Below are positions 33,657 to 41,774 of a stretch of DNA of 64,000 nucleotides, piece by piece. Origin of the DNA: Desulfatibacillum sp. Its GTDB lineage: Bacteria; Desulfobacterota; Desulfobacteria; Desulfobacterales; Desulfatibacillaceae. The position numbers were made by a program, and so were the translations under genes. The stretch's first letter is position 1. The number at the start of each line of letters is the position of its first letter. Where the stretch lies: positions 1-64,000 of the forward strand of contig JAEINP010000018.1 of assembly GCA_016342355.1 (NCBI GenBank). The letters are read 5' to 3'. The notes under the pieces are model-generated. The model was not told the origin of the DNA, did no database searches, and saw only the letters and a program-made list of their open reading frames with translations.

Positions 33657-35428
33657 AATCCCATATTGAAAAATTCCAGGTGCGCAACCGGCACAGGAAA
33701 CTTTACGCGTTACTCAAGGAAAACTGGGGCCGTCTGGCCCTTGCCATGCTGGGCATGCTGCTCATGGCGGGCTCCAAAGGCGCCATCCCCTTGATGGTCA
33801 GGCCTGTGCTGGACTACATTTTTGTCAACAGAGACGAAAAAATGCTCACCTTGCTGCCGATTGCCGTGGTCACCCTGTTTCTGATTCAGGGCATAGGCCG
33901 GTTCATGCAGGAATATTTCATGTCCTTTGTGGGCCAGAAAATCATCAAGGATTTGCGTGACAGCCTGTACCACCACATCATGGAACTGCCTATCTCCTTC
34001 TTTCATGCGGAAAAGACCGGCAGCCTCATGAGCCGCATCACCTTTGACGTGAACATCATCAAAACCATGGTATCCTCCGCGGTCACCGCAGCTCTGCGCG
34101 ATTTCTTTACGGTCATCGTCCTGATCGGCGTCATCTTTTATCTTGACTGGAAGCTGGCCTCAGGCGCCATCCTGATTTTGCCTTTTGCCTATTACCCGGT
34201 GGTCTGGTTCGGAAAAAAGGTCCGTAGCGCCAGCACTGGCATCCAGGAAGCCATGGGCGATCTTTCTTCCTTTTTGCACGAAACCTTTGCAGGCAACAAG
34301 ATTGTAAAGGCTTTTGGCATGGAAAAGGCGGAAAAGGAGCGGTTTTACAATAAAACCCAAAGCGTGTTCAAGCTGGAGCTTCGCCAAGCCCTGGCACGTA
34401 GCATGTCCTCGCCGGTCATGGAGTTTCTGGCCGGGGTGGGTATCGCCTTTGTCATCTGGTACGGCGGATACAAGGTCATACACGATGCCTCCTATACACC
34501 GGGTACCTTTTTCGGCTTTATGACCGCCGTGCTTCTGCTGTATGATCCCGTGAAAAAAGTCGCCAACCTGAACAACGCCCTCCAGGAAGGCATGGCGGCC
34601 GTTGACCGTATTTTTGACATCATCGAAAGAAATCCGGACATTGTGGACCCGGAAAATCCGGTGGCCATATCCAAAAAGCCCCATACCCTCGCCTTCGAGC
34701 ATGTGGGCTTTAAATACGGCTCAACCATGGTGCTCCAGGATATCAACCTGGAAGTCAAACCCGGTGAAGTGGTGGCCCTGGTGGGCATGAGCGGGGGAGG
34801 CAAAACCACCCTGGTCAACCTTCTCCCCCGCTTTTACGACGTGGTGGAAGGGGCCATAAAAATTGACGGGGTGGACATCCGGGACGTGGCCATTGCGCGC
34901 CTGCGCCAGGAAATAGCCGTCGTGACCCAGGAGCCCATCCTGTTCAATAATTCGGTCCGGAACAATATCGCCTACGGCCAGATCGACGCCACTGAAAAAC
35001 AAATTGAAGAGGCGGCCAAGGCGGCCTACGCCTGGGATTTTATCCAGGGCTTTGACAAAGGTCTGGAAACCAGCATCGGCGAATTGGGAGGCAGGCTTTC
35101 CGGAGGCGAAAAACAACGCATGTGCATCGCCCGGGCCATTTTAAAGGATGCTCCCATCCTGATTCTGGACGAAGCCACCTCTTCCCTGGACACCGAGGCG
35201 GAAAGAGTGGTCCAAAAGGCCCTGGAAAACCTTATGCAGGGCCGGACCTGCTTTGTGATCGCCCATCGCCTTTCCACCATCATGCATGCGGACCGCATTG
35301 CGGTGATCGTAGGGGGCAAGGTGGTGGAAGAGGGCGCCCATGCGGACCTCCTGGCCAAACAGGGAGAATATTTCAAGCTCTATTCCATGCAATTTCGTGA
35401 AGACAAAGCCCCGGAGGGTGGAGAATAG
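33653..35428 (+). CDS. msbA: Lipid A flippase MsbA (ABC exporter)
   Basis: A 591-residue half-transporter. Six membrane helices lie in residues 25-320, then an ABC ATPase with Walker A GMSGGGKTT, Q-loop 'VTQEPILFNN', signature LSGGEKQRM, Walker B ILILDEATSS and the H-loop IAHRLST. It flips lipid A-core across the inner membrane. The start is a TTG at 33653 that overlaps the preceding stop, with GAGGTG upstream. Its place after lpxB and the acyltransferase gives the expected export step. Confidence 0.93.
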   Translation: MKSHIEKFQVRNRHRKLYALLKENWGRLALAMLGMLLMAGSKGAIPLMVRPVLDYIFVNRDEKMLTLLPIAVVTLFLIQGIGRFMQEYFMSFVGQKIIKDLRDSLYHHIMELPISFFHAEKTGSLMSRITFDVNIIKTMVSSAVTAALRDFFTVIVLIGVIFYLDWKLASGAILILPFAYYPVVWFGKKVRSASTGIQEAMGDLSSFLHETFAGNKIVKAFGMEKAEKERFYNKTQSVFKLELRQALARSMSSPVMEFLAGVGIAFVIWYGGYKVIHDASYTPGTFFGFMTAVLLLYDPVKKVANLNNALQEGMAAVDRIFDIIERNPDIVDPENPVAISKKPHTLAFEHVGFKYGSTMVLQDINLEVKPGEVVALVGMSGGGKTTLVNLLPRFYDVVEGAIKIDGVDIRDVAIARLRQEIAVVTQEPILFNNSVRNNIAYGQIDATEKQIEEAAKAAYAWDFIQGFDKGLETSIGELGGRLSGGEKQRMCIARAILKDAPILILDEATSSLDTEAERVVQKALENLMQGRTCFVIAHRLSTIMHADRIAVIVGGKVVEEGAHADLLAKQGEYFKLYSMQFREDKAPEGGE

Positions 35429-35432
35429 AATC

Positions 35433-36158
35433 GTGAAGTTATCTATCGTCATTCCCGCGTATAACGAAGAAGACCGGATTGTCCGCACCCTGGAGCAGAC
35501 CGTGGAATACCTGTCGGCCCAAGACTATACCAGCGAGGTGCTGGTGGTGAGCGACGGCAGCAAGGACGGCACAGTGGGCGTTGCCCGGAACTATTCACGG
35601 GAAGGAGGGCCGGCCATTCGGGTTCTGGAATACTTTCCCAACCGGGGCAAAGGCTACGCCGTACAGTACGGAATGCTCCGCGCCCGGGGGGAACGGGTGC
35701 TGTTCATGGACGCCGATTATGCCGTACCCATCGAAGAAATCACCAAGGCCCTTGCCCTTCTGGATAAAGGATGCCATATTGCCATTGCATCCCGGGCATT
35801 GCCCGGAGCCGTGGTGGAACGAACCCAGAACCTGCCCCGGGCCATATCCGCCAAAATTTACAATTTGGTGCAACGGCTTATACTGGGTATCGGGTATCCC
35901 GACACCCAATGCGGGTTTAAAATGTTCACCCGTGAGGCGGCCCGGACTTTATTTTCCATGCAAAAGCTCCACAGCGTGATCTTTGATCCCGAAATTTTGT
36001 GGCTGGCCCGCAAAAAGGGATATAAGGTGGGGCAATTTCCTGTAAAATGGACCCATGTGGAGGACTCCCGGATAGTGTACGATAGCTTGGGCAAGTCCCT
36101 TTCGGTGTTCCAGGAGCTGTTCAGGATCAGAAAAATCCACGGCTCAACGAGAAAATAA
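35433..36158 (+). CDS. Family 2 glycosyltransferase (dolichyl-phosphate-like)
   Basis: A 241-residue GT-A enzyme. 'SIVIPAYNEEDRIVRTLEQT' lies at the N-terminus, and 'VVSDGSKDGT', 'NRGKGYAVQYGM', the metal-binding 'MDADYAVP' and 'DTQCGFKMFT' follow. The pattern is that of dolichyl/undecaprenyl-phosphate sugar synthases (Alg5/DPM-like) without added membrane helices. It may supply a lipid-linked sugar for envelope glycans. GTG start at 35433, four bases after msbA, with GGAG upstream. Last gene of the envelope run. Confidence 0.88.
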   Translation: MKLSIVIPAYNEEDRIVRTLEQTVEYLSAQDYTSEVLVVSDGSKDGTVGVARNYSREGGPAIRVLEYFPNRGKGYAVQYGMLRARGERVLFMDADYAVPIEEITKALALLDKGCHIAIASRALPGAVVERTQNLPRAISAKIYNLVQRLILGIGYPDTQCGFKMFTREAARTLFSMQKLHSVIFDPEILWLARKKGYKVGQFPVKWTHVEDSRIVYDSLGKSLSVFQELFRIRKIHGSTRK

Positions 36159-36171
36159 CATAAATGGAATC

Positions 36172-36206
36172 ATTTGCTTGCCAAAAGCAAATTTTTCTGT
36201 CATTTT
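36172..36206 (+). terminator. Terminator of the envelope operon
   Basis: Perfect 8-bp stem ATTTGCTT-gccaa-AAGCAAAT, followed by TTTTCTGTCATTTTT. The remaining 195 bases to infC hold no gene. A weak promoter TTGCAA-17-TATCTA is seen at 36306-36334. Confidence 0.75.
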
Positions 36207-36401
36207 TAGGGTTTAATGCGGGAAATAAGAAATATCTCTCCCGCAAGCAAGGAAAGTGCCCTTGCAAGCCCACGCCATGCTGGGGAAACGCCTTTATTTT
36301 TCCTCTTGCAATATGGCATGTTGTATTGTATCTACCACACCATCTTGCACTATGGAGTATGGTTTTTAGGGCAAACATTTATTAGCTGGGAGGTGACGGG
36401 T

Positions 36402-36908
36402 ATAGATAAGCGGGTAAACATCAATAAGAAGATACGAGCCAAGGAAGTCCGCCTGATTGACCAAGATGGCAACCAGGTTGGGGTGATCCCGACCCACCAA
36501 GCCCTTTCCGTGGCGGAAGCGTCCGGCCTGGATCTTGTGGAAGTGTCACCGAACGCCTCCCCACCGGTCTGCAAAATCATGGACTACGGTAAGTTCAAGT
36601 ACCAGCAGACTAAGAAACTCCAGGAAGCCAAGAAAAAGACCTCGTCTTTTACTGTAAAGGAAATCAAGGTTAGGCCTAAAACAGGGGACCATGACCTGGA
36701 TACAAAAATCGGCCACATAAAACGTTTTTTGGCAAATAACGATAAGGTAAAAGTGACCGTAATGTTCAGGGGCCGTGAAATCGCCTTTTCTGACAGGGGA
36801 CGCGAAATGCTCAAACGCGTTGCAGAAGCTACGGCGGAAGTTGCTACGGTGGAACAGTTTCCCAAATTTGAAGGCAGAACAATGATTATGGTCCTGGCGC
36901 CCAAATAA
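36402..36908 (+). CDS. infC: Translation initiation factor IF-3, apparent ATA start
   Basis: IF-3 prevents 70S association and proofreads the start codon. 'KIRAKEVRLIDQDGNQVG' opens the N-domain, 'CKIMDYGKFKYQQTKK' leads to the linker, and 'KEIKVRPKTGDHDLDTKI' and 'VMFRGREIAF' form the C-domain. The strong binding site GGGAGGTGA at 36388-36396 is correctly spaced (eight bases) from an ATA codon at 36402 that opens the DKRVNINKKIR sequence. This gives 168 residues. The only nearby in-frame alternative, GTG at 36393, lies inside the binding site and has none of its own. Rare start codons in infC are a known autoregulation device. Confidence 0.93.
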   Translation: MDKRVNINKKIRAKEVRLIDQDGNQVGVIPTHQALSVAEASGLDLVEVSPNASPPVCKIMDYGKFKYQQTKKLQEAKKKTSSFTVKEIKVRPKTGDHDLDTKIGHIKRFLANNDKVKVTVMFRGREIAFSDRGREMLKRVAEATAEVATVEQFPKFEGRTMIMVLAPK

Positions 36909-36933
36909 ACAAATTTTCGCGCAGCCTATTCCT

Positions 36934-36966
36934 AACGCCCCGTACAAAACCGGCGGGGCGTTTATT
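36934..36966 (+). terminator. Hairpin between infC and rpmI
   Basis: A 9-bp perfect stem AACGCCCCG-...-CGGGGCGTT, followed by TATT. It may be a partial terminator that adjusts infC relative to the L35-L20 genes. Confidence 0.55.
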
Positions 36967-37034
36967 AATGTTTAGACGCGCAAGAGCGATACTTTGGTTC
37001 CGAAAATTCCGGAGCCTGAGAGGAGAAGGGAACA

Positions 37035-37232
37035 ATGCCAAAAATCAAGACAAACCGGGCCGCAGCAAAGCGGTTCAAAAAGACGGGCACTGGAAAAGTC
37101 AAATATTCCAAGTCTTTCGGAAGCCATATCCTGGCTAAAAAATCCCGGAAACGGAAAAGAGACTTGCGGCAGAGCCATATCCTGGACGGCTCCAATATGA
37201 AAAACATCAAAAGGCTCCTTCCTTACTGGTAG
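37035..37232 (+). CDS. rpmI: 50S ribosomal protein L35
   Basis: A 65-residue basic protein beginning [20 protein letters not shown] and ending IKRLLPYW, the complete L35 signature. AGGAGAAGGG precedes the ATG. In the universally conserved infC-rpmI-rplT order. Confidence 0.97.
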   Translation: MPKIKTNRAAAKRFKKTGTGKVKYSKSFGSHILAKKSRKRKRDLRQSHILDGSNMKNIKRLLPYW

Positions 37233-37302
37233 GATGCATTTTTAACAGACTGACCGGCCGGACGGCATACATGCTTGCCCTCCGTGCAACGGGAGAAGAA
37301 AC

Positions 37303-37653
37303 ATGCGTGTAAAAAGAGGTTTTAAGGCGCGCAGACGCCGTAAAAAAGTACTCAAGCTGGCCAAAGGCTTTCGTGGCGGCCATAGCAAGCTCTATCGCAC
37401 CGCCGCTGATACGGTGGACCGGGCGCTTATGTACGCCTACCGGGACCGCCGCCAAAGAAAACGTGATTTCCGCGGTCTCTGGATCGCCAGAATCAACGCG
37501 GGAACCCGCTTGAATGGCCTGACCTACAGCAAATTCATCCACGGCCTCAAACTGGCTGATGTTGCCCTGGACCGTAAAGTCCTGGCGGAACTCGCCATTT
37601 CCGACCCCGGATGTTTTGCTGAGATCACAAGCCTGGCAGCAAAACAGGCATAA
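37303..37653 (+). CDS. rplT: 50S ribosomal protein L20
   Basis: A 116-residue protein beginning [20 protein letters not shown], with '[18 protein letters not shown]', the L20 rRNA-binding core. L20 is needed early in 50S assembly and in many bacteria represses its own operon. It is followed by a strong hairpin. Confidence 0.97.
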   Translation: MRVKRGFKARRRRKKVLKLAKGFRGGHSKLYRTAADTVDRALMYAYRDRRQRKRDFRGLWIARINAGTRLNGLTYSKFIHGLKLADVALDRKVLAELAISDPGCFAEITSLAAKQA

Positions 37654-37654
37654 G

Positions 37655-37720
37655 CAAAGCCCAAGGTTATTCCCGCCGCAGTCTTCATGACGGGTCCTCC
37701 CCTTGGGCTTTGGTTTTATT
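37655..37720 (+). terminator. Terminator/attenuator hairpin between rplT and pheS
   Basis: A 12-bp perfect stem CAAAGCCCAAGG (37655-37666) with CCTTGGGCTTTG (37701-37712), with an inner CCCG/CGGG pairing and then GTTTTATT. It separates ribosomal protein genes from pheST or regulates read-through. Confidence 0.7.
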
Positions 37721-37776
37721 AAAGGACGCCCCTCGGGACCTTGCGCCCCGTGTGCCGCCTTTCCTGTAATCATGTG

Positions 37777-37796
37777 CCCCGCGGTGCGCCGCGGGG
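37777..37796 (+). promoter_or_regulatory. GC-rich hairpin upstream of pheS
   Basis: Perfect 8-bp stem CCCCGCGG-tgcg-CCGCGGGG, 24 bases before the pheS start. It may affect pheS mRNA stability or translation. No regulator can be named. Confidence 0.45.
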
Positions 37797-37820
37797 AGGT
37801 TTATTTGTGAAAAGGCCACA

Positions 37821-38825
37821 GTGAAAACAAAAATCCAAGAATTACGGACCCAAGCCCTTGCCGAAATTCAATCAGCAGGGGATGCCAAGGCCATTGATGA
37901 ACTGAACATCCGGTTTTTGGGCCGCAAGGGCCTGGTGAACGACCTCCTGAAGGGGATGGCTAAAATTCCGGCCGATGAAAAACCCCTTGTCGGGAGTCTT
38001 GCCAATGAATTGAAAAAAGATCTCCAGGACGCCTTTGCCAAGGCCACGGAATCCTTTGACTCCGGAAACGGGACTGCCGACGCCATAGACGTCACCCTGC
38101 CCGGCAGGCCCGGGAAAGTGGGTGGACTCCACCCCCTCACCACCATCAACCTGGAAATCTGCGACATCTTCACCCGCCTGGGCTTCGACATCGCCCAAGG
38201 GCCCGAGGTGGAGCTGGATTATTACAATTTCGAAGCCCTGAATTTCCCCAAAGACCACCCTGCCCGGGACATGCAGGATACCTTTTTCGTCTCGGACAAC
38301 GTGGTGCTCAGAACACACACCTCCCCCATGCAGGTCCGCACCATGGAAAAACAGGCCCCGCCTGTCCGTGTGATTGCTCCTGGCAAGGTCTACCGGTGTG
38401 ATTCCGACATCACCCATACTCCCATGTTTGCCCAAGTGGAAGGCCTGGTGGTTGACAAGGGCATCTCCTTTGCCGACCTCAAAGGGGTCCTGACCACCCT
38501 GATCCACCAGATTTTCGACAACAAAACGCCGCTTCGCTTCCGGCCCAGTTTCTTTCCGTTTACCGAGCCCAGCGCAGAAGTGGACATTGGTTGCGTCATG
38601 TGCAAGGGCAAAGGCTGCCGGGTTTGCTCCCAAACCGGCTGGCTGGAAATCCTGGGCTCCGGCATGGTGCATCCCAAAGTATTTGAATTCGTGGGCTACG
38701 ACACTTCCCAAATTTCCGGCTTCGCCTTTGGAATGGGAGTGGAACGCATCGCCATGCTCAAATACGGGATAGACGATATCCGCAAATACTATGAAAACGA
38801 CGTACGCTTCCTCAACCAGTTTTAA
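37821..38825 (+). CDS. pheS: Phenylalanyl-tRNA synthetase alpha subunit
   Basis: A 334-residue catalytic subunit. It has an N-terminal coiled coil (1-85) and then a class II core with '[19 protein letters not shown]', '[17 protein letters not shown]' (motif 2 region) and '[17 protein letters not shown]' (motif 3). A Cys-rich loop, [12 protein letters not shown], near residue 258 resembles the zinc-knuckle insert seen in many bacterial PheS. The GTG start has AAAAGG upstream. Pairs with pheT 73 bases downstream. Confidence 0.96.
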   Translation: MKTKIQELRTQALAEIQSAGDAKAIDELNIRFLGRKGLVNDLLKGMAKIPADEKPLVGSLANELKKDLQDAFAKATESFDSGNGTADAIDVTLPGRPGKVGGLHPLTTINLEICDIFTRLGFDIAQGPEVELDYYNFEALNFPKDHPARDMQDTFFVSDNVVLRTHTSPMQVRTMEKQAPPVRVIAPGKVYRCDSDITHTPMFAQVEGLVVDKGISFADLKGVLTTLIHQIFDNKTPLRFRPSFFPFTEPSAEVDIGCVMCKGKGCRVCSQTGWLEILGSGMVHPKVFEFVGYDTSQISGFAFGMGVERIAMLKYGIDDIRKYYENDVRFLNQF

Positions 38826-38898
38826 ATCACATTGATTTCTGGCCAGGTCGTTTTCGCCCCATGATTTTGAAATATTTGAAAACGGATTAGGAAAGATT

Positions 38899-41304
38899 AT
38901 GTTAGTCAGTCTGAATTGGCTCCAACAATACGTTACCGTGGAAGCAGAACCCCGGGATATAGCCCATGCCCTCACCATGGCCGGACTCGAAGTGGAAGGG
39001 GTTCACGACAGGTTCGCACACCTGGAAACGGTGGTGGTGGGTGAAATTGTGTCCGCAGAACCTGTCAAGGGTTCGGATCACTTGCAGGTATGCAAAGTGG
39101 ACGCAGGCCAACAGACCTTTCAGGTGGTGTGCGGCGCCCCCAATGCACGGGCCGGACTCAAAGCCCCCCTGGCCCTCCAGGGAACCGAACTTCCCGACGG
39201 TGCAATAATCGCCAAGGGCAAGCTCATGGGCGTGGTTTCCGAAGGCATGCTATGCTCCGAAAAGGAACTGGAACTGGGCGTGGCTTCCGGCGGCATCATG
39301 GAGTTGGACCCCGCACTGCCAACCGGCCAGAACCTCGCCATGGCCCTCAATCTTTCCGATACGATTTTTGAACTGGGCATCACCCCCAACCGGTCTGACT
39401 GCCTGTCCATGATCGGCGTGGCCCGCGAGCTGTCCGCCATTTACGGCGTGGAAATGCGCCTGCCGGACATCAGCCTGCCCGAAGACGGCGAGCCGGTACA
39501 AGACATCACCTCCGTGGATATTCTCGATCCCGACCATTGCCCCCGGTACGCGGCCCGTGTGATCAAGGGCATTAAAATCGGCCCCTCCCCCGCCTGGCTG
39601 GCCCAAAGCCTGCTGGCCGTGGGTGTGCGGCCAATCAGCAATATCGTGGACGTGACCAACTATGTGATGATGGAAACCGGCCAACCCCTCCATGCCTTTG
39701 ACTTTGATCTGCTGGAAGAAGGCCGGATTGTGGTGCGTCTGGCGGAAAAGGGCGAAAAATTCATCACCCTGGACAGCCGGGACAATGAGCTGGAGCCGGA
39801 CATGCTCATGATTTGCGACGGAAAAAAAGCCGTTGCCCTGGCCGGCGTCATGGGCGGTCTTAATTCGGAAATCAACGACAACACCACCAACGTGTTGATC
39901 GAAAGCGCCCATTTCAGCCCCATGAGCGTAAGAAAAACCGCCAAACGCCTGGGATACCATACCGAAGCCTCCCATAGGTTCGAACGCGGCGCCGACCACG
40001 AAGGCGTCTTGTTCGCGGCCCAACGGGCGGCGCAACTTATGCTCCAAACAGCCGGAGGCGTATGCGCCAAAGGCGCGGTGGACGCCCATCCCGTGACCGT
40101 GGAAAAGGCGGAAATCACCCTCTCGGCATCACGGACCAACGTCATTCTGGGCACGGATATCAGCTACGACCGAATTGTGAAATATCTCGAATCCGTAAAC
40201 ATGGAAGTGGAAACCCTGGACCAGGACCTCATGATGGTCCGGCCTCCTGTCTACCGGGTGGATGTTTCCCGCCCCGAAGACCTCATGGAGGAAGTGGCCC
40301 GTCTGTTCGGATACGACAACATCCCCACCACCTGGCCCGCCGCCGCCATGGAGATTCATCGGGCGGACCCTGTACGGGATTTCGGACTCAAACTCCGCAC
40401 CGCCTTGTGCGGCCAGGGATTCCGGGAAGCCATCAACTACAGCTTTGTGGCCGCCGACACTCCCGACCGGTTGCAACTGAGTGAAAAGGACAAAAGAAGG
40501 CAGACACTGCCCATCCTTAACCCCCTGACCGAAGACCAGGCCGTGATGCGCACGTCCCTGCTACCCGGGCTCTTTGCATCCGTAGCCGTGAATGTCAATT
40601 ATCAAAACAAAGACCTGGCGCTCTTTGAAATCGGCAAAACCTTTATTGCTGAAAAAGGCCAGGAATTGCCCACGGAAACCGAAAGCCTGTGTCTGGTTCT
40701 TTCCGGAGCCAATATTTCCCAGTCCTGGCACGGCAAAGCGGTTCGTACCGATTTTTACGACCTCAAGGGATGTTGTGAAACCCTGCTGGCCGGCCTGCAT
40801 ATTGTCGATGCGGCTTATGCAAGGCTTTCCGATGACACCGCCCCTTACCTGACCAAGGGGCAATGTGCGGAAATCCTGTCCCGGGAAAAACGGGTGGGCG
40901 TCCTGGGCAAGGTCAGACCCGAGGTTCTGAAAAAATTTGATATCAAGCAGGATGTATTTGTGGCGGAAATTGACGTGACAAGCCTGTTGGAGGCTGTCCC
41001 CGAAAAAATCACCTATGAGGCCCCGCCCAGGTTCCCTGCCACGGACCGCGATATCACCATTATCTCGGACAAAGCTGTGGAGGCCGATGCAGTCCTGGCC
41101 CACATAAGAAAAATGAACCACGAGTGGGTCCGCTCCCTGGAGGTGGTGGCCGTCTATGAAGGCGATCCCGTACCCGAGGGAAAAAAGAGCTTGTCGTTTC
41201 GCATTACGTACCGGTCCGACACCACGACCCTGCAAGACAAGGAAGTGAACGAGGTGCATGAAGGCATAGGCAAGGAAGTGATGTCGACCTTTGCGGCTGC
41301 CTAG
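38899..41304 (+). CDS. pheT: Phenylalanyl-tRNA synthetase beta subunit
   Basis: An 801-residue subunit. An EMAP-II-like tRNA-binding domain (about 40-155, VVGEIVSAEPVKGSDHLQVC) is followed by the B3/B4 editing domain (210-390), the B5 DNA-binding-like fold (405-480), a catalytic-like core (490-690) and a C-terminal ferredoxin-like anticodon-binding domain (about 705-800, FPATDRDITII to DKEVNEVHEGIG). Forms the alpha2-beta2 enzyme with PheS. Confidence 0.96.
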   Translation: MLVSLNWLQQYVTVEAEPRDIAHALTMAGLEVEGVHDRFAHLETVVVGEIVSAEPVKGSDHLQVCKVDAGQQTFQVVCGAPNARAGLKAPLALQGTELPDGAIIAKGKLMGVVSEGMLCSEKELELGVASGGIMELDPALPTGQNLAMALNLSDTIFELGITPNRSDCLSMIGVARELSAIYGVEMRLPDISLPEDGEPVQDITSVDILDPDHCPRYAARVIKGIKIGPSPAWLAQSLLAVGVRPISNIVDVTNYVMMETGQPLHAFDFDLLEEGRIVVRLAEKGEKFITLDSRDNELEPDMLMICDGKKAVALAGVMGGLNSEINDNTTNVLIESAHFSPMSVRKTAKRLGYHTEASHRFERGADHEGVLFAAQRAAQLMLQTAGGVCAKGAVDAHPVTVEKAEITLSASRTNVILGTDISYDRIVKYLESVNMEVETLDQDLMMVRPPVYRVDVSRPEDLMEEVARLFGYDNIPTTWPAAAMEIHRADPVRDFGLKLRTALCGQGFREAINYSFVAADTPDRLQLSEKDKRRQTLPILNPLTEDQAVMRTSLLPGLFASVAVNVNYQNKDLALFEIGKTFIAEKGQELPTETESLCLVLSGANISQSWHGKAVRTDFYDLKGCCETLLAGLHIVDAAYARLSDDTAPYLTKGQCAEILSREKRVGVLGKVRPEVLKKFDIKQDVFVAEIDVTSLLEAVPEKITYEAPPRFPATDRDITIISDKAVEADAVLAHIRKMNHEWVRSLEVVAVYEGDPVPEGKKSLSFRITYRSDTTTLQDKEVNEVHEGIGKEVMSTFAAA

Positions 41305-41355
41305 CCCCTGGCCAAGGCCTTACGCCAGTCCTGCTTTTTCCCATGGAGGGTGTCC

Positions 41356-41706
41356 ATGAGCGAAGAATTTGTGCTGGACCCTGATAAACGGTATTTCAGG
41401 ATCGGAGAAGTCAGCTCCATAGCAGGGCTCAGGCCTTCCGTGTTGCGTTTTTGGGAAAGCGAATTCAAGCAAATCAAGCCCGGCAGATCCCTTTCAGGAC
41501 ACCGGGTGTACAAACGGAATGACCTGGAGTTGATCCTTCGTATCAGGGATCTCCTGTACAAGAAAAAATTCACCATTCCCGGTGCAAAAGCGGCCCTGGC
41601 AAAAGAGGCCAAAAGCCCCGGAACTGCTTCGGATAGCCTGGATTCCCCCCTGAGCCTGAAAAAAGTCAGGGAAGAATTGCTTGCCATCCGTCAAATACTG
41701 GACTGA
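41356..41706 (+). CDS. MerR-family regulator
   Basis: A 116-residue protein with a MerR-type winged helix at residues 14-84 ('YFRIGEVSSIAGLRPSVLRF', 'WESEFKQIKPGRSLSGHRVY') and a short C-terminal coiled coil ('SLKKVREELLAIRQIL'), with no evident metal or effector domain. Small MerR genes after pheT are common in this group, in the place of ihfA in enterobacteria. The target is unknown. ATG at 41356 with GGAGGG five bases upstream; a GTG two codons earlier is possible. Confidence 0.9.
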   Translation: MSEEFVLDPDKRYFRIGEVSSIAGLRPSVLRFWESEFKQIKPGRSLSGHRVYKRNDLELILRIRDLLYKKKFTIPGAKAALAKEAKSPGTASDSLDSPLSLKKVREELLAIRQILD

Positions 41707-41774
41707 CAGGGTCCTGGCTGACAAATAGCCAACCGCCCGGCAATCCTTTTCATTTCCCATATGGTTACAAGGCC

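Noticed and set aside
36216-36401. 62-codon N-terminal extension of infC
   Set aside because: Not IF-3-like, and the strong binding site lies just before the ATA codon.
37687-37722. Mini-frame ending Trp-Phe-Tyr in the rplT-pheS hairpin, possible pheST leader
   Set aside because: No ribosome binding site; the aromatic codons fall within the 3' arm and T-tail of a terminator, so the coincidence is easily explained.
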